Shown: positions 23,506 to 35,492, numbered from the stretch's first letter. The stretch is 64,000 nt of DNA from Megalobrama amblycephala (GCF_018812025.1 NC_063053.1:12443623-12507622); one strand, 5' to 3'. The notes: generated from the sequence alone by a model not told the origin. Made by a program: numbers and translations.

Positions 23506-25827
23506 ATTTAAAATGTTTACGCTTCCATTAGTAGTAAACATCTTTTAACAAACAATATCTTATATGCTGAACTTTTTAGTATATTGTTCTGACCACTACT
23601 TGTTGGATATTTGTCACAATAATGTCATTGCACTGCATTTCAATACAATTAAAAGCTTTAGAGAAAATTATAAAGCGCCTGTAAGTGAGGGAATCTCGTG
23701 TACTATGCACAAACTTTACCCAGCAAGGTGTTCAAGAGTGGACTTGTTTATTCAGTGGTTACATTCCCAGAGTTTAGTACCTCTGTAAGGAATATCATGA
23801 GACCCTCAACCAACAACTATCTGGTAGAACATCTGGAACAACACTTATCAAACCCATCCTTTCCCACTCCCTAAAATCAAAGGCATAGCATCAGGAATCA
23901 AGGTGTGTTGATTTTTGTGTTCAATCATATCATAAAACAAATCATATTTGTTTTCAAAAACTGAACTGTCACTATAGACGAACGTACAAACAATCGAAAA
24001 ACAAAAAAACAATGTGTGTGGAAAATATCTAGCACAAGATTTTAAGAAACATAATATGCTATAACATATTCTCAACTGTAAAATTAATTATTTGGCCTTT
24101 TTAAAATATTCTAGAACATGAATTTTACTTAAGAACAATGGCAATATGTATTTTGATACATTTGTAAATTTCACAAAGTTGTAATTCAGCTCTTTGTATT
24201 TGATGGTTAGCTTTAATAAAAGTGCAAAGAAAGCAAAGGCTTTGTTATTACCTCTAGAGGGAGTGGATTTCTGTGTGCTGCATTTGCTTTTTTAATATGC
24301 ACAATATGCTTTTTTTTTAATACGCATGTTACCGCATTTGCTGTAGAATCCATTGTAAAGAACAATGTGCTCATCATATTCATGTGATGAAAGCATTCTG
24401 TTAAATCTATTCATAAGCTACAGAAAATGTTAATAATATAAACAAAGTAATTTTAATCAAAACAAGCTATTCACATGCAGCCTTTATCCCTTTTGTGCTA
24501 AAATAAGTAATAGCAAAACTAGAAATATCTACACGTTCAAAAATATGCACACTGCACACAATACCACGTGCGCATTTGTCGAGCCCAATGGTCTGTCCAC
24601 TGCTTTAATGTTTTCATTGCTTTCATCTGAAGCATTGTGTTAAGACGGAGGGGCGTTCCTGGACATTCATCGTACAGCTGCTGGTTGGTTGGGGGGCAGG
24701 TTCAGACACACCCCCAGGGAAAGAGGAAATGAGGGGTTGGTCTGAACACACTGACATACTCACTCATTCACCCCTGAAATCACCTAATCGTCCTTATTAG
24801 TTCAGTGAATGTTCTGCCAAAGGCTCTGCAAAGCAATTTCATCTCACTTACTAATATATCTGCGTCCTGCTCATGTGTTTATTTCCTTACACTAAAATGA
24901 AGGAATGAGTGTAAAAACACCTGGCAGACTTTCAATGACCCAGAATAGCACTGATAATCATCAGCATGTGTCAAAAGTGTAGTGCAGGAAAGCAAAGAGA
25001 AAAATGTGAATGTAGTGCAGCAGACAGAAAGCCAGCAGATCTTACATGTGTCGGTGTGAGTATTTACATGAGCGTGTTAAATATCCTGTCTAATGCATGA
25101 TTTGTGAGCTTTTGTTTTACACCTACAGGCAACGGAGGGCAAATCGAGTTGGCCTGATCTACACAACAGGCCCAGCAGGTAAAAAAAACCTTTCTGTATG
25201 TGTGAAAATTTGATATAAATGATTTTATTTGACACCCATAATGGTGTAATCGGTTTATAAAAGGCAATGAGATTGAATGATCTGGTCAGGAGTTATGCAT
25301 TACGTCTCATAAATGCTGTTGGATGAATGTGTTTTAGGAAGCAAACTTCTCAGGACTGCCATATGTCTCATATACTGAACAGACATAATTTAAATTATGA
25401 ACATGAAATTAAATGATTTCTCTTCCCCACAAATCGATAACAAATCCATTTCACTTTTCATCATTGATAAGACAACAAATGCATGACAGCATAACCAGTG
25501 ATACCATCATCTGTTTCTCATTTCAAGGTAATTAAGGGTATTTCAGCCCTCTTTATATTTGATTTCCACTTCCCATATCATGCTGTCCTCATAATAAGGT
25601 AATTTCATCAGCCTATGGATGATATGATTTGTGATTAATTTGATCTAAAAGAAAAATACTTATGTTTTATTTTTTTATTATATCAGTAAGTGATTTTAAC
25701 ATGTAGGAGAAAAACATTTTAGTGGAAAAATGACCAAAATTATTATAATTTTTTAATTATCCACCTTTATGGACACTCAGTGGATGAGGTTGATAGATAC
25801 ATGAGGTAGACCGATACATTCATTATT
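23506..25827. other. Non-genic sequence, no repeat recognised
   Basis: Neither a gene nor a transposon end was identified. About 24590-24800 (with a run of G around 24690 and ACACACCCCCAGG) is GC-richer than its surroundings and looks unique. Confidence 0.45.
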
Positions 25828-25920
25828 GCCAGTTTCACTGACAAGGCTTAAGTCTAGTCCCAGACTAAAATGTATGTTTGAGCTGTTTTAACTGAAATAA
25901 ACTTGCACTAACATATCTTA

Positions 25921-26433
25921 GCCCCTGTTTACAATAGTGCGTTTTCATTTTAAAACGAGTTTTAATGAAAATGATCCTCGTCTACACTGGCGTTTCTTCA
26001 GTGTTTCAGAAACGATCTCCGTGTACACTACACGACCGAAAATGTTACATGACCGTTCATTCACACTGGGTATGCGTGTATAACAGTTGCCTCTTGCGCA
26101 TGTATGTAGCTGCAGTATTAAAAAATGCAGAGTTTAACCAAAGACTATAGTCTTAAAGGGACTTTGGTTTAACTGCACAATGGCTGCTAAAAATGACGAA
26201 GCCAGCAAAGATTGCAGTTCAGTCTCCATGTTATTGTTTACACGGTCGTCAAGGATACGCAGAGTGAACATGGGCATCCACGCCATCGTTTTCAAAAGTT
26301 ACACTGAAATGCAACCCTGGCGTTTTCAAACTAAAACGGGCTCTGCAGCGTTTTCGAAAGTCTCAGTTTTCGAGGGTCGACATGCTTAACTGTAGCAAAA
26401 GTTACGCGAAAACACACTAATGTAAACAGGGCC
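25921..26433. mobile_element. Harbinger-type MITE with TTA target duplication
   Basis: The ends are inverted repeats: GCCCCTGTTTACAATAGTGC on the left and GGCCCTGTTTACATTAGTGT read from the right. TTA is duplicated at 25918-25920 and 26434-26436. A 3-bp TTA/TAA duplication and a TIR starting GGCCCTG are characteristic of PIF/Harbinger. The interior has several GCGTTTTC motifs in both orientations. It is non-autonomous (513 bases). It inserted into E4 before the TTAA MITE beside it. Confidence 0.88.
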
Positions 26434-26437
26434 TTAA

Positions 26438-27238
26438 AGGGTTAGTTCACCCAAAAATGAGAATTCTGTCATTAATTACTCATCATCATGTCGTTCCACA
26501 CCCGTAAATCCTTCGTTCATCTTCATAACAAAAATTAAGATATTTTTGATGAAATCCGATGGCTCAGTGAGGCCTCCATTGCCAGCAAGATAATTAACAC
26601 TTTCAATGCCCAGAAAGCTAATAAAAACATATTTAAAACAGTTAATGTGAGTACAGTGGTTCAACCTTAATGTTATGAAGCAACGAGAATACTTTTTGTG
26701 CGCCAAAAAAACTAAATAATGACTTTTCAACAGTATCCAGTGATGGCCAATTTCAAAGTACTGTTTCGAAGATTTACGAATCTTTTGTTTCGAATCAGTG
26801 GTTCAGATCACATATCAAACTGTCAAAGTCACATGAACTATTGAAATTTCGAAACATTTATGACGTAACGAAGCCTCGTTTACTGAAATCACGTGGCTTT
26901 GGTGCTCCAAACCACTGATTTGAAACAAAAGATTCGTAAAGCTTGTTTTGAAATCAGCCATCACTAGATATTGTTGAAAAGTCATTATTTTGTTTTTTTT
27001 GGTGCACAAAAAGTATTCTTGTACTCACATGAACTGTTATAAATATGTTTATAGTAGCTTTCTGGGCATCTGAAAGTGATAATTATCTTGCTGGCAATAG
27101 AGGCCTCACTGAGCCATCGAATTTCATCAAAAATATCTTAATTTGTGTTCCGAAGATGAATGAAGGTCCTACGGGTGTAGAACGACATGAGGGTGAGTAA
27201 TCAATGACAGAATTTTCATTTTTGGGTGAACTAACTTT
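26438..27238. mobile_element. TTAA-target MITE inserted at the edge of the Harbinger-type element
   Basis: TTAA lies at 26434-26437 and 27239-27242. TIRs are AGGGTTAGTTCACCCAAAAA (left) and a slightly changed inverted copy (right, with AAAGTTAG). The interior matches 11159-12647 (GATGGCTCAGTGAGGCCT, CCAGCAAGATAATTAACACT). The left TTAA overlaps the TTA duplicated by the neighbouring element. Confidence 0.9.
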
Positions 27239-27399
27239 TTAAAATATGTCATTGCCATTGTTTTGTCTCAAGATGCACACCAGTAATGGTTTGTTCTAAG
27301 GCATGTTTAAAAAAGCTACTTAAATATCCTAATTGAACTAACTAAGGCTTAAATTCCTGGCTTAATCTAAGCCTGGTCTGTGAAACCAGGCCTATGAGT

Positions 27400-28081
27400 G
27401 GTTGCGTACATTGTAAGTTCACTTCAGATGTGTTTTCACAAACAGTCAGATCTGTATCTCACCACGTATGTTGGTTGAGCACAAAGACCTTCAAGAGAAG
27501 GTTTATAGAATTGCTGCATTAACTGTTGCAGGGACAAATTTGTCACTGAGAAAGTAGCCCTGAGCAAGACAATAGCTGGAACAATAGAGATGGCTATCCT
27601 AGGTGGACATATCTGATCAAAGGGGTTTAAAGATCAAATGCTTGCCAAGTGTTTGGCATTCCTTGTCCAGCTCCTTTTGAAGTCTTTAACTGTTTGCCTT
27701 CAAAGCAATTGTTTTCGTTTTGCCATAAAATGTAAAAATTACAACTGATAAACAACTTGAATTTATTTAGATGTCGTTTTTCAGCTGTCATGTCTGGTAT
27801 GGACAGCATTCTTTGGTTCATTTGAAAATGACAGAGTATGGGATCAAGGACTGTTTGTAGCTTTGTGAATATAATAGAGGTGAAAAGGTCACTGATTATT
27901 GTTTTTTTTCTGTGAATAAAACCACTGGTCATGGTTGTTTTCATGACTTCTGCAGATCATCTATGAATATAGCAGTGATTTCACTCCAGTTATCTATCCG
28001 TGACATTAAAGTTTCAATTCAGGCCTCTAAACTAGTATCAGGAACTTATTAGTGCATGTAGAATTGTCTAGACAATCTTAG
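27400..28081. other. Non-genic sequence, no repeat recognised
   Basis: A 105-codon minus frame at 27627-27944 has no recognisable motif and is probably random. No transposon ends are seen. Confidence 0.4.
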
Positions 28082-28416
28082 TTAAAGGGATAGTTCACCA
28101 ATAATTAAAATGATTCTTCTATAATATCATTTACTCTCCGTCATGTCATTCCAAAACTGTATGACTTTCTTCTGTGAAACACAAATGAAGATATTTTGAA
28201 AAGTTTTGGTCACACTTCACTTGGAGCCCTTATGTTTAATACATTATATAAATATTGTAATGCATTATATATTTTCATAAATAATTGTAACCAAAGGTAA
28301 AATGCATCGTAATATTTGCATATTCCTTGTTGCATCAGAAATCGTTTGTTTGTCATGTGTGCAACAATGCATCACACATTCTAAAACTGTAACAATGAAT
28401 AGATAAGTATTATAAT

Positions 28417-29604
28417 TAGGGCTGTCAAAATAACGCGCTAATTTCGATTAATTAATCTGAGAAAAAATAACGTGTTAAAAAAAATAATGCAGATTAATCC
28501 ATTCCGTATTGACCTTTGAACCTGGAGCCGTTCTCGTGCGTGTGAGCTCTTTCAAAGTAAGCAAAGACAGATCTTTGCACTCTCTCTACCTCACACATAA
28601 TAATCTAAATCAACTGACAGAATGCTAAAAGTTCGTAAGACCGAATCCATGTTTCACAAGGCGCATTCGGAGAATGTTTTTCCTGAATAACCGTTGGGTG
28701 TGAATAGTGCTCAAAAGAACGTCACCTCATCTTCTCTGACAGGCGCCCTGCACGTGCAGCTGACATAAACCACACTTTCAGTAAACAAAAAGAAAATCCT
28801 ATCCAGTGGTGAAGTGTTTTCTGTGTTGACAAATCTTTTGCAACGTCCTAATAACAGCGAATCGCACGAAACATGTCAACGTCCGCTAATGTCTGATTCA
28901 CGACCTAATGACTCATTTGAACAGATTAATTTTAATGAATCATGACAACAACTGATCTGTCCACACGGTCTATAATGAATCATTTACTCGAACATCTCTG
29001 AAATGAGAACACAAGTGTGCTTACCCCATTTAGCAAGAGTGGTTAGTAAAATTAGCCTTAATAATCCACAGTATTTTCAGGTTATTTAAATGACAATGTG
29101 TAGTAAATTAGGCCTACCTATAAAATCAGTTAGTTTAGACTGGAGTGAGGTGAAACCAGAACAAAGCAAGTTGTTGTTAGCTAGGTGCATTCAATTGTAT
29201 ATAGTAGAAAATTATATTATTAGTTAATATAACTTCTAAATGCTACTTTTTAATACTTTTCAGGTTTAGCAAAAAAGCATCTTCTCTTACAAAGCTATAA
29301 AATCACTTTTTTTTTTTTTTGCAAAGAGGGCAAGAAAGAATTACAGTGAGAGTGACGGGTACTTTATTGTCAGTATGAGGCTCGCAGATCACGTGGGTAG
29401 GGCACTTTTTAGTGTTTGTGTGGATGACCATGTCTGTCACCACCGAAGACCATTTTTGACCCAGGAAAAACCCTGCATTGATTCATTTGAATTGAAATAT
29501 TTAATACTTTCACAGCAAAAAATTTGTATGCGATTAATTTAGATTAATTAATCAAAGAGTATGTAATTAATTAGATTAAAATTTTTAATCGATTGACAGC
29601 CCTA
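28417..29604. mobile_element. hAT-type non-autonomous transposon (TIR TAGGGCTGTCAA)
   Basis: The TIR TAGGGCTGTCAA is perfect at both ends. A perfect 8-bp direct duplication ATTATAAT flanks it (28409-28416, 29605-29612). An 8-bp duplication with a T/CAGGG-type TIR is the hAT hallmark. At 1188 bases it has no transposase frame. Subterminal TTAATTAATC-type repeats occur near both ends. The perfect duplication and TIRs suggest it is among the younger insertions here. Confidence 0.93.
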
Positions 29605-29674
29605 ATTATAATGTATTATAACTGTGGTTACAATTATTCATGATATCATGCATTATAAGATGCATTAGAAGGCA

Positions 29675-29842
29675 CACTGGAAAAAAAAATCGTTTCAATT
29701 AAAAAAAGTGTTTGTGCTGCCTCGAATCTTTAAGTTTAGTCAACTCAAATATCAAAGTTGTCACTTAGTAGAAATTCACAATTCAAGTTGACTAAACTTT
29801 ATATTTTACTTACTTTTTTTAAAATTGTAAATTTTTTTACAG
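29675..29842. mobile_element. Small element with CACTG..AAAAAA ends
   Basis: It starts CACTGGAAAAAAAAATC and ends TTTTTTTACAGTG, which are inverted repeats. Inside, TTTAGTCAACTCAAAT pairs with the inverted AAGTTGACTAAACTT. About 170 bases, non-coding. I recognise the CACTG(T/G)AAAAAA end as common in cyprinids. No clear target duplication was seen. Confidence 0.6.
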
Positions 29843-30000
29843 TGCATAAATAATTAAATAAAAATACTTTTATAATGTATTACATTTAAAGGCTTCAATA
29901 AAGTGTAACTTTTTTTGTTTGTTTGTTTAATGTACAATGAAAGTCCAGTGTTGTTTTAGACCCCGTTGACTTTCATCATACAAAAATAATTGTAACATTC

Positions 30001-30118
30001 GGTAACACTATATTTTAGTGTCATTGTTACATATGTTACATGTAGTAGTAATAACAAATTATGCGTAATTACATGAAACTAACCCTAAACCTAACCCTAT
30101 AGTAAGTAAGTAAGTAGT
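30001..30118. mobile_element. Fragment of a GGTAACACTATATTTTAG repeat
   Basis: Begins GGTAACACTATATTTTAGTG and runs through ATTACATGAAACTAACCC and AAACCTAACCCTA, a string I recognise from a widespread fish repeat. It is truncated and interrupts the end of the MITE before it. Confidence 0.5.
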
Positions 30119-30119
30119 T

Positions 30120-30991
30120 TCTTACCAACCTTCTTTGCTCAAAAAAAAAGAAAAAAAAAGATTGTAAACATAAAACTGAATTCAGCATCTACACTAGATA
30201 ATAATTCCATAGATTTCAAATATAAATGGTCTATTTTCATCATATTTAGTAGGTTTGGTTAGATGAAGTACTTTCTGAGAAATATTTTGACTTAGCTTGC
30301 AGTATGATGCTCATCGCCATTAATTTATTACAGCTCATGTAGTGAATATAACTAATGATAAACCCAGTCTATGCTAAATCACAATACACAAGCAGTGATG
30401 ATTGTGATTATTAAGCCGAGTCAAATCACTTTTCCTTCTGAATGTTTGTCATGGGTGGTCAGCTGTAATCAGTTTACCTCCTGATTTTCCATGCGTGTTA
30501 AGACAGCTAGCATGCATTTGCACAAACAGTTGAACTCGTTCTGTTTAATCTGCCTGTAAAACTGTTCTCATGGCTTCCAATCCATACAGAAGAAAACAAA
30601 ACATTCAGTTTTAATCCACAAGGCCTCAGCTCCCTCCTCATGAGATTTACCCACAAATACACACTCCGTATAAGATTTATGAACCTAAAGCTCTTCCAAT
30701 ACTTGAAAATACCAGATAAACTTTTTCTCATTTGGCCCTAATTTGGTCACGCAAGATAACACTGACATCCGAAAGCCTTTAAAATGCATTCCTGTAAGAA
30801 GTTGGCATCAGCATTTCAGCACCTTGTGCAATAATTATTTCCAATCTGAAGCTGTTCCTAATGCACTGATCAATTCAGTATTCTCGACTAGTAAGGATGC
30901 ATTACACTCCTTTAATGTTTTAAAAAATGTCTCTTCCTCCTTTCTTTCTGAGGGTCCTGCCAATCGCTGGAAAGAGAGAGAGAAGAAAAAT

Positions 30992-31022
<31 letters not shown>

Positions 31023-31495
31023 TTATGAGAAGTCCGTGCCTCTCCAGGACTGGCACGGGCCCGGTTCTGGCACAGACTCCCCTCATTTGCTTTTATGCCA
31101 GTAATTTGCATCTCCAGTGTGCCAGCAGCTGGGCCTGACATCCTTGAGAGCCGAGGAACCATCCCTCTAGCACAAATAAGTATTAGAACGGCGAATAAAC
31201 ATATACACATATCATTGATAATTACAGGCTGCATTATAACACTAAAACAACACATTTGATTACATTGCTGCATACATATGTAAATAATTTACTAACACTC
31301 TGCCAAAGTATCTCTCATAGTGTATTCACTGATGTATAATGCCTAGAATAGAGACTGGTCACTTTGACTTTCAATGTAATGTTTGTAAGGAAGTCGTTTC
31401 TTTTTATTATATTTAATTTCAAAGCACTAAAACTCAAATTTAAGTGATTAGAAATTCTCTACAGAAGAGAACTGATTTATTCTGTCACTTTATGG
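30120..31495. other. Non-genic sequence with GA-rich tract at 30970-31022
   Basis: A GA run near 30998-31022 inflates overlapping frames of 83-131 codons on both strands; none shows a domain. The flanks are unique in appearance. Confidence 0.45.
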
Positions 31496-31496
31496 A

Positions 31497-31796
31497 GTTT
31501 GGGTTCCTTGCTACTGTCGGCTCTGGCTTTCTTATTCAGAGACGCTTAATATTTAACAATATTATTGATTAGCTAGATGATGACATCACTATTTTCTGCA
31601 ACCAATTTAATAATTGTTGATCTTTACAATGGAACTGAATCAACACTGATCTGACTTCAACTAAACAATGACTATTTTCTTTTTTAGAGCTGCTCTATAG
31701 CAGAATTGAACTCTGTTCGTATCACTGAATCATTTTCACTTTTTGAAACAATCTGTATTGTATAAAACGCTATATAAATAAAGGTGACTTGACTTT
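31497..31796 (+). repeat. Fish interspersed repeat ending AAATAAAGGTGACTTGAC
   Basis: Contains TTTGGGTTCCTTGCTACTGT and ends TATATAAATAAAGGTGACTT, strings I recognise from a repeat found many times in cyprinid genomes, often near transcript ends. The superfamily is not known to me. The AATAAA near its end could act as a poly-A signal on the plus strand. Confidence 0.5.
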
Positions 31797-32089
31797 ACAA
31801 ATATCAAACATTTACAGTTACATAAACTGTTTTTATATGGTGGTTTCACACAGCTAATTTTCAAACACCTGGTCATAAATAAGGATAATATTTGTGATGT
31901 TCTGTCCTCTTAAATAATATATTTTTGTAAAAGCTGCTGGATAAATATGTGGACATAATTAAACCACACTGGCAAACATTAAGACTAAGTTCAACAATGA
32001 TTTGATTTGTTATCAAGAAGAGGATATAAATGTCCTGGTTATGCAAGGTTGTCACATGCATTTCATTCTAATTTATTAATTACAGTTTT

Positions 32090-32262
32090 TGGTAGATATT
32101 GGATATTGTTTGTGTTACCTTGAAAAAATTACTTGAAATAAAGTATAATCATTTAAAAAAAAAAACATTTTATTTCAGCTAGTGTCTAGGCAACATTTCT
32201 TATTTTCATTTAGTTTAACCTGATGAACTAAAATAATTAAAACTAAAATTAAATTTAACAAA
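32090..32262. repeat. Degraded repeat (TTTTATTTCAGCTAGTGTCT family)
   Basis: Shares TTTATTTCAGCTA.T.., AACATTT(C/T)T(T/C)ATTTTCAT and the AAAACTAAAA.. tail with the copy at 47148-47325. Another inverted, decayed copy may lie at 56085-56285. Confidence 0.5.
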
Positions 32263-32264
32263 AC

Positions 32265-32635
32265 TCAGGCATAACATTATGAGCACGGACAGGTGAAGTG
32301 AATAACACTGATTATCTCTTCATCACGGCACATGTTAGTGGGTGGGATATATTAGGCAGCAACTCTGACTGGGTCAGAGCATCTCCAAAACTGCAGCTTT
32401 TGTGGGGTGTTCCCGGTCTGCAGTGGTCAGCATCTATCAAAAGTGGTCCAAGGAAGGAACAGTAGAACAGATGAGCTACTGTATCTCAAATTGCTCAAGA
32501 AGTTAATGCTGGTTCTGATAGAAAGGTGTCAGAATACACAGTGCATCACAGTTTGTTGCGTATGGGGCTGCATAGCCACAGACCAGTCAGGGTGACCACG
32601 CTGACCCCTGTCCACTGCCGAAAGCACCAAAATGA
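32265..32635 (+). mobile_element. Truncated Tc1-like transposon
   Basis: Starts about CATAACATTATGAGCACGG and contains the non-coding leader GTGGGTGGGATATATTAGGC followed by pieces of the transposase frame. Compared with the fish Tc1-like sequence I recognise, the transposase start and the middle of the DNA-binding region are missing, and the catalytic DDE part and right end are absent. It is therefore immobile. Confidence 0.8.
32369..32630 (+). pseudogene. Tc1-like transposase, DNA-binding region only, broken
   Basis: The first frame (LGQSISKTAAFVGCSRSAVV, then SIYQKWSKEGT) is the first helix-turn-helix of the paired-like domain of Tc1 transposases. After an internal deletion and frame change at about 32461, the second part reads RRATVSQIAQEVNAGSDRKV, then SEYTVHHSLLRMGLHSHRPV, matching the second HTH and linker, and ends near the RK(R/H)Q motif. 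The DDE catalytic domain is missing. Normal Tc1 transposases are about 340 residues; fewer than 90 remain here. Confidence 0.88.
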
Positions 32636-32639
32636 CCGT

Positions 32640-33385
32640 GATTTTAACAGTAAAAGACTGTAAAAATGCTGTGGTGAAAAACTGTGAATTGGTTTACAGA
32701 AAGTTTCCGTACTATATACAGTGAATAACTATAATAGATCTAACGGTACATTTAATGTAATTTTACGGTAAAATACCATTAAATTTGGTTTTTGGAAGTG
32801 AAAAATAACAATTCACTGTAAAATTTACAGTGAAAAACCATAAATTGACATTCCCACAATTCCCTGCGTGAAACTTCACATTTGATATATTTTCGTTGAA
32901 ATAATAATTAAATAAGTTTTTCTCATTTTTTTTTCTAATCAGTTATGTACATTAGGGTTTTATGTTACATCTAATGTTGTTAAATTAATGTTTATTGCAT
33001 TTTTAAAATTTCATGCATGTTACCATGATGGTGTTTAGTGTGTGTGTGTGTGTGTGTGAATGACACTGTGTGCACCTTCTATATATTAGTATTATCCTCC
33101 TCAGCTTGTGGAAAAGCTGCTTGTGATGAGCTTTGATTCATCATGTGACTCTTATCACCACTGTGTTTGGTGACTGTCAGTGTATTATAAAGGTACAAAA
33201 CAGATATTAGTACTTCATTAGGTTGGTAAATTAACATTATATCAGTTAATGAAATACGTTATTTTACCGTAAATTTAACAGATTTATTTTTACGTTGCTA
33301 CTGTATTTTTTACGGTAAAGTTCTGGCAACCACAGCTGCCGTTTTTTTACCGTAAATTTTACTGGGATTTTTTTTACAGTGTGGG
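32640..33385. mobile_element. Degraded element rich in TTTACCGTAAA motifs
   Basis: ACGGTAAAA and TTTACCGTAAATTT strings recur at both ends in opposite orientation (32765, 33265, 33310, 33345), and the right end reads GGGATTTTTTTTACAGTGTG. I recognise this as a cyprinid MITE with CACACTGTAAAAA ends; the left end is decayed. It abuts the Tc1 remnant. A short GT microsatellite lies inside at about 33039-33058. A related remnant is at about 63520-63706. Confidence 0.55.
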
Positions 33386-34104
33386 CTAATGGAGGAACTG
33401 TTCAATAGATTTGAGGTATTCGGCCATAGTATAGTTTAACTAAAAGATATTCACAGGAATGAAAAGTGTGACAACTAGCCCCAGTCTCCCTTACATAAGT
33501 ATTCCATTTCCGGCATTTTAGCATTTTGTAGTATTTCTTTTTTACATTAAAAACATGCCCATTCCTGCTGATGTAAAGCAGGTGGATAGATCTGGCAGAT
33601 TGAGGTGTGGGCAGTGTTACATTTGGACCACATTTTAATTAATGCTTTTAATTTAGGCTGAAAGCTCTATCACGACCTGAATATAAAAACTCTTTTTTTT
33701 AACAACCCAGAAAATGTGGTAGTTATTTTAATGATTCACAGGTAAAGGCCAATTATAAGGCAATTGAGTCCTCGTTAGGGCAATTTCATCTCTGCAATCT
33801 CAGGGACTGTGCAAAATAATTAATTTCAGTGCTTAGAAAAAAAAAAAAAAAAACATCTATATTTTAACGTAGGTTAAGCAGTAAAATGAGAGAATGGTTA
33901 AGGGTCCAAATCATTTTGCAAAGAACTACATCTCCTTACTTATGCCCTAAGAGTCTTTGACCTTTGTGGATTTATGGAATAATTATAACAAATGTCATAC
34001 AGTAATGGTGTTAAATGTCCCCTTACTGATCTGTGAACTAAGGTGAATACAGTCCTGAACTATTATGAGTTGAACTTAATACAGAAATAATGATGTAGAC
34101 CAAT
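33386..34104. other. Non-genic sequence
   Basis: Only a poly-A run at about 33838-33853 stands out. No gene or transposon ends were recognised. Confidence 0.45.
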
Positions 34105-34108
34105 TTAA

Positions 34109-34258
34109 AGGAATAATTCACCCAAAAGTGAAAATTCTAATTTACTCACCTAAATGTTCTTTTTTTTTGACTATTTTTCTTGTGTCCCGCAGAAGAAAGT
34201 CAAACTGGTTTGAAATGTCAAGAAAATGAGTAAGCGATGACAGAATTTTCACTTTACC
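34109..34258. mobile_element. Small decayed TTAA MITE
   Basis: After TTAA (34105-34108) it reads AGGAATAATTCACCCAAAAG; about 150 bases on, GATGACAGAATTTTCACTTT closes the inverted repeat. The right terminus and its TTAA are lost. Confidence 0.65.
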
Positions 34259-34259
34259 C

Positions 34260-35408
34260 GTAAGCCTACTTGCCCTAAATTTTTGTCCTGCCACCAACAT
34301 GTTAAGAGGGAAAAAAATGTACATTTTGTAATCTGCGTCAGAATTTACTCTCCTCAGCCCTCACATTTTATTCTATGCCGCTCTACTCCACATGCTTTGT
34401 AGAGTGAAAAGTGAAAGAAAGATGCAGAACGAGTGGTTGAAAAAGATGAGAGAAACAGAGAGCACATAATGCCTTCTAAGAGGCTGCCAGCTCCTTCCCC
34501 TGTGATAAGCTCAGTTTGAAATCACAATGGTGTCTCCAGACCGTTGCGTTAACCCCTCAACAGGCATCTACGTATGTCCGCACTCTTATCAAGGCTGGCT
34601 GGCTATATCACACTCCAGCTCATTATCGACACACTCTCGAAAATGTGTTTATATATCCGACGCTCAGGAACCTCCTGCTGGTGTTTATAACAGCCTCATA
34701 TGTAGATGAGAATGTGTGAGTGTGCCAGAGAATGTAATTTGCACTGGATGCTGAGCGCTGAGGCTTTTTCCTGAATCATGAAATAGATCTAGTGAGTGTC
34801 CAGAAACACCAAAACTTGTGTTTTGTGCTGTTGTTGTACATGTGATCTGTACGATTTGCAAGCATACACGAATAATAAATTGTTAGTTCACCACGTATCT
34901 GTGCTTATATAACAAACAAAGTAAGTTTGTGTAGACATAAACGGGATGCTCAAAGACACCTGGTTGGAATATTATTATTCTGGGATATATTAATGGAATG
35001 AGGGTTTTAAGGATGTCAGAAATCTGTCTATGACCGATAAGAGGAGTGTTGTTTATTCCGAGTGAGTTTTAGCGCTGCAGAGACAAAGTGAAGCTTCATT
35101 TATGTGCTAATGTGGGGAGAGAGAGATAAAAGAGTGGAGAGTGATCACTCTATATGCCAGCCACAGCCTTTTGAACATCTGAAAGAGCAGGAGTTCAACT
35201 ACAGCACCTGCCACACAGCCACAGGTTTACCACAAACTTCAACTGTAAACATCCTGGATTTCAGAAAGTACTGTGAGTAAGGAAATAATGACTTTGGCAA
35301 TGTGTGTGTGTGTGTCAGTGAAGTCAGTATTGTTTGACAGCCCCACAATACTGAAATATCACATATTAAACTAACACATACCCCTCAGATTTCAACTATC
35401 TTTAATAA
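34260..35408. other. Non-genic sequence, possible regulatory block at 34500-34800
   Basis: The overlapping 60-67 codon frames at 34516-34719 show no motif. The block is unique and of mixed composition. A (TG)n tract lies at about 35299-35316. Confidence 0.4.
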
Positions 35409-35492
35409 TTAAATAGGTAATTTGCCCCCCAAGATGAAAACTGTATCATTTATTCACCCTCTTGATGTTTCAGACTTGAATGAGAATATTTA

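Larger units (their letters stand above)
25828..27392. mobile_element. Outer element E4 of a three-layer nest
   Basis: The left end reads GCCAGTTTCACTGACAAGGC and the right end, inverted, GGCCTGGTTTCACAGACCAG. The same family is seen, shortened, at 10477-10607. Its body is split between CATATCTTA (ending 25920) and AAATATGTC (starting about 27241), a junction continuous in the shortened copy. No coding sequence remains. The superfamily is not assigned because no duplication was readable. Confidence 0.8.
28206..29911. mobile_element. Element with TIR GGT.ACACTT.A.TT..AGCC, middle layer
   Basis: The left end GGTCACACTTCACTTGGAGCC and the right end, inverted GTTACACTTTATTGAAGCC, are related inverted repeats. 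It lies within the TTAA MITE and itself contains a hAT element (28417-29604) and a small CACTG-ended element (29675-29842). Boundaries are good to a few bases. No coding sequence. Confidence 0.6.
28086..29998. mobile_element. TTAA-type MITE interrupted by a larger element
   Basis: The left part (28086 to about 28205, after TTAA at 28082-28085) reads AGGGATAGTTCACC then GTCATGTCATTCCAAAACTG and GAAGATATTTTGAAAAG. The right part (about 29920-29998) resumes with GTACAATGAAAGTCCAGTG and ACCCCGTTGACTTTCAT, the internal hairpin of this subfamily (compare 52640-52720). The right terminus is lost where a different repeat begins at 30001. Confidence 0.7.

Noticed and set aside
30743..31138. 131-codon plus-strand frame, with overlapping minus frames of 83 and 117 codons
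   Set aside because: The length comes from a GA repeat (R-E / S-L runs) that opens several frames at once; the rest has no recognisable motif.
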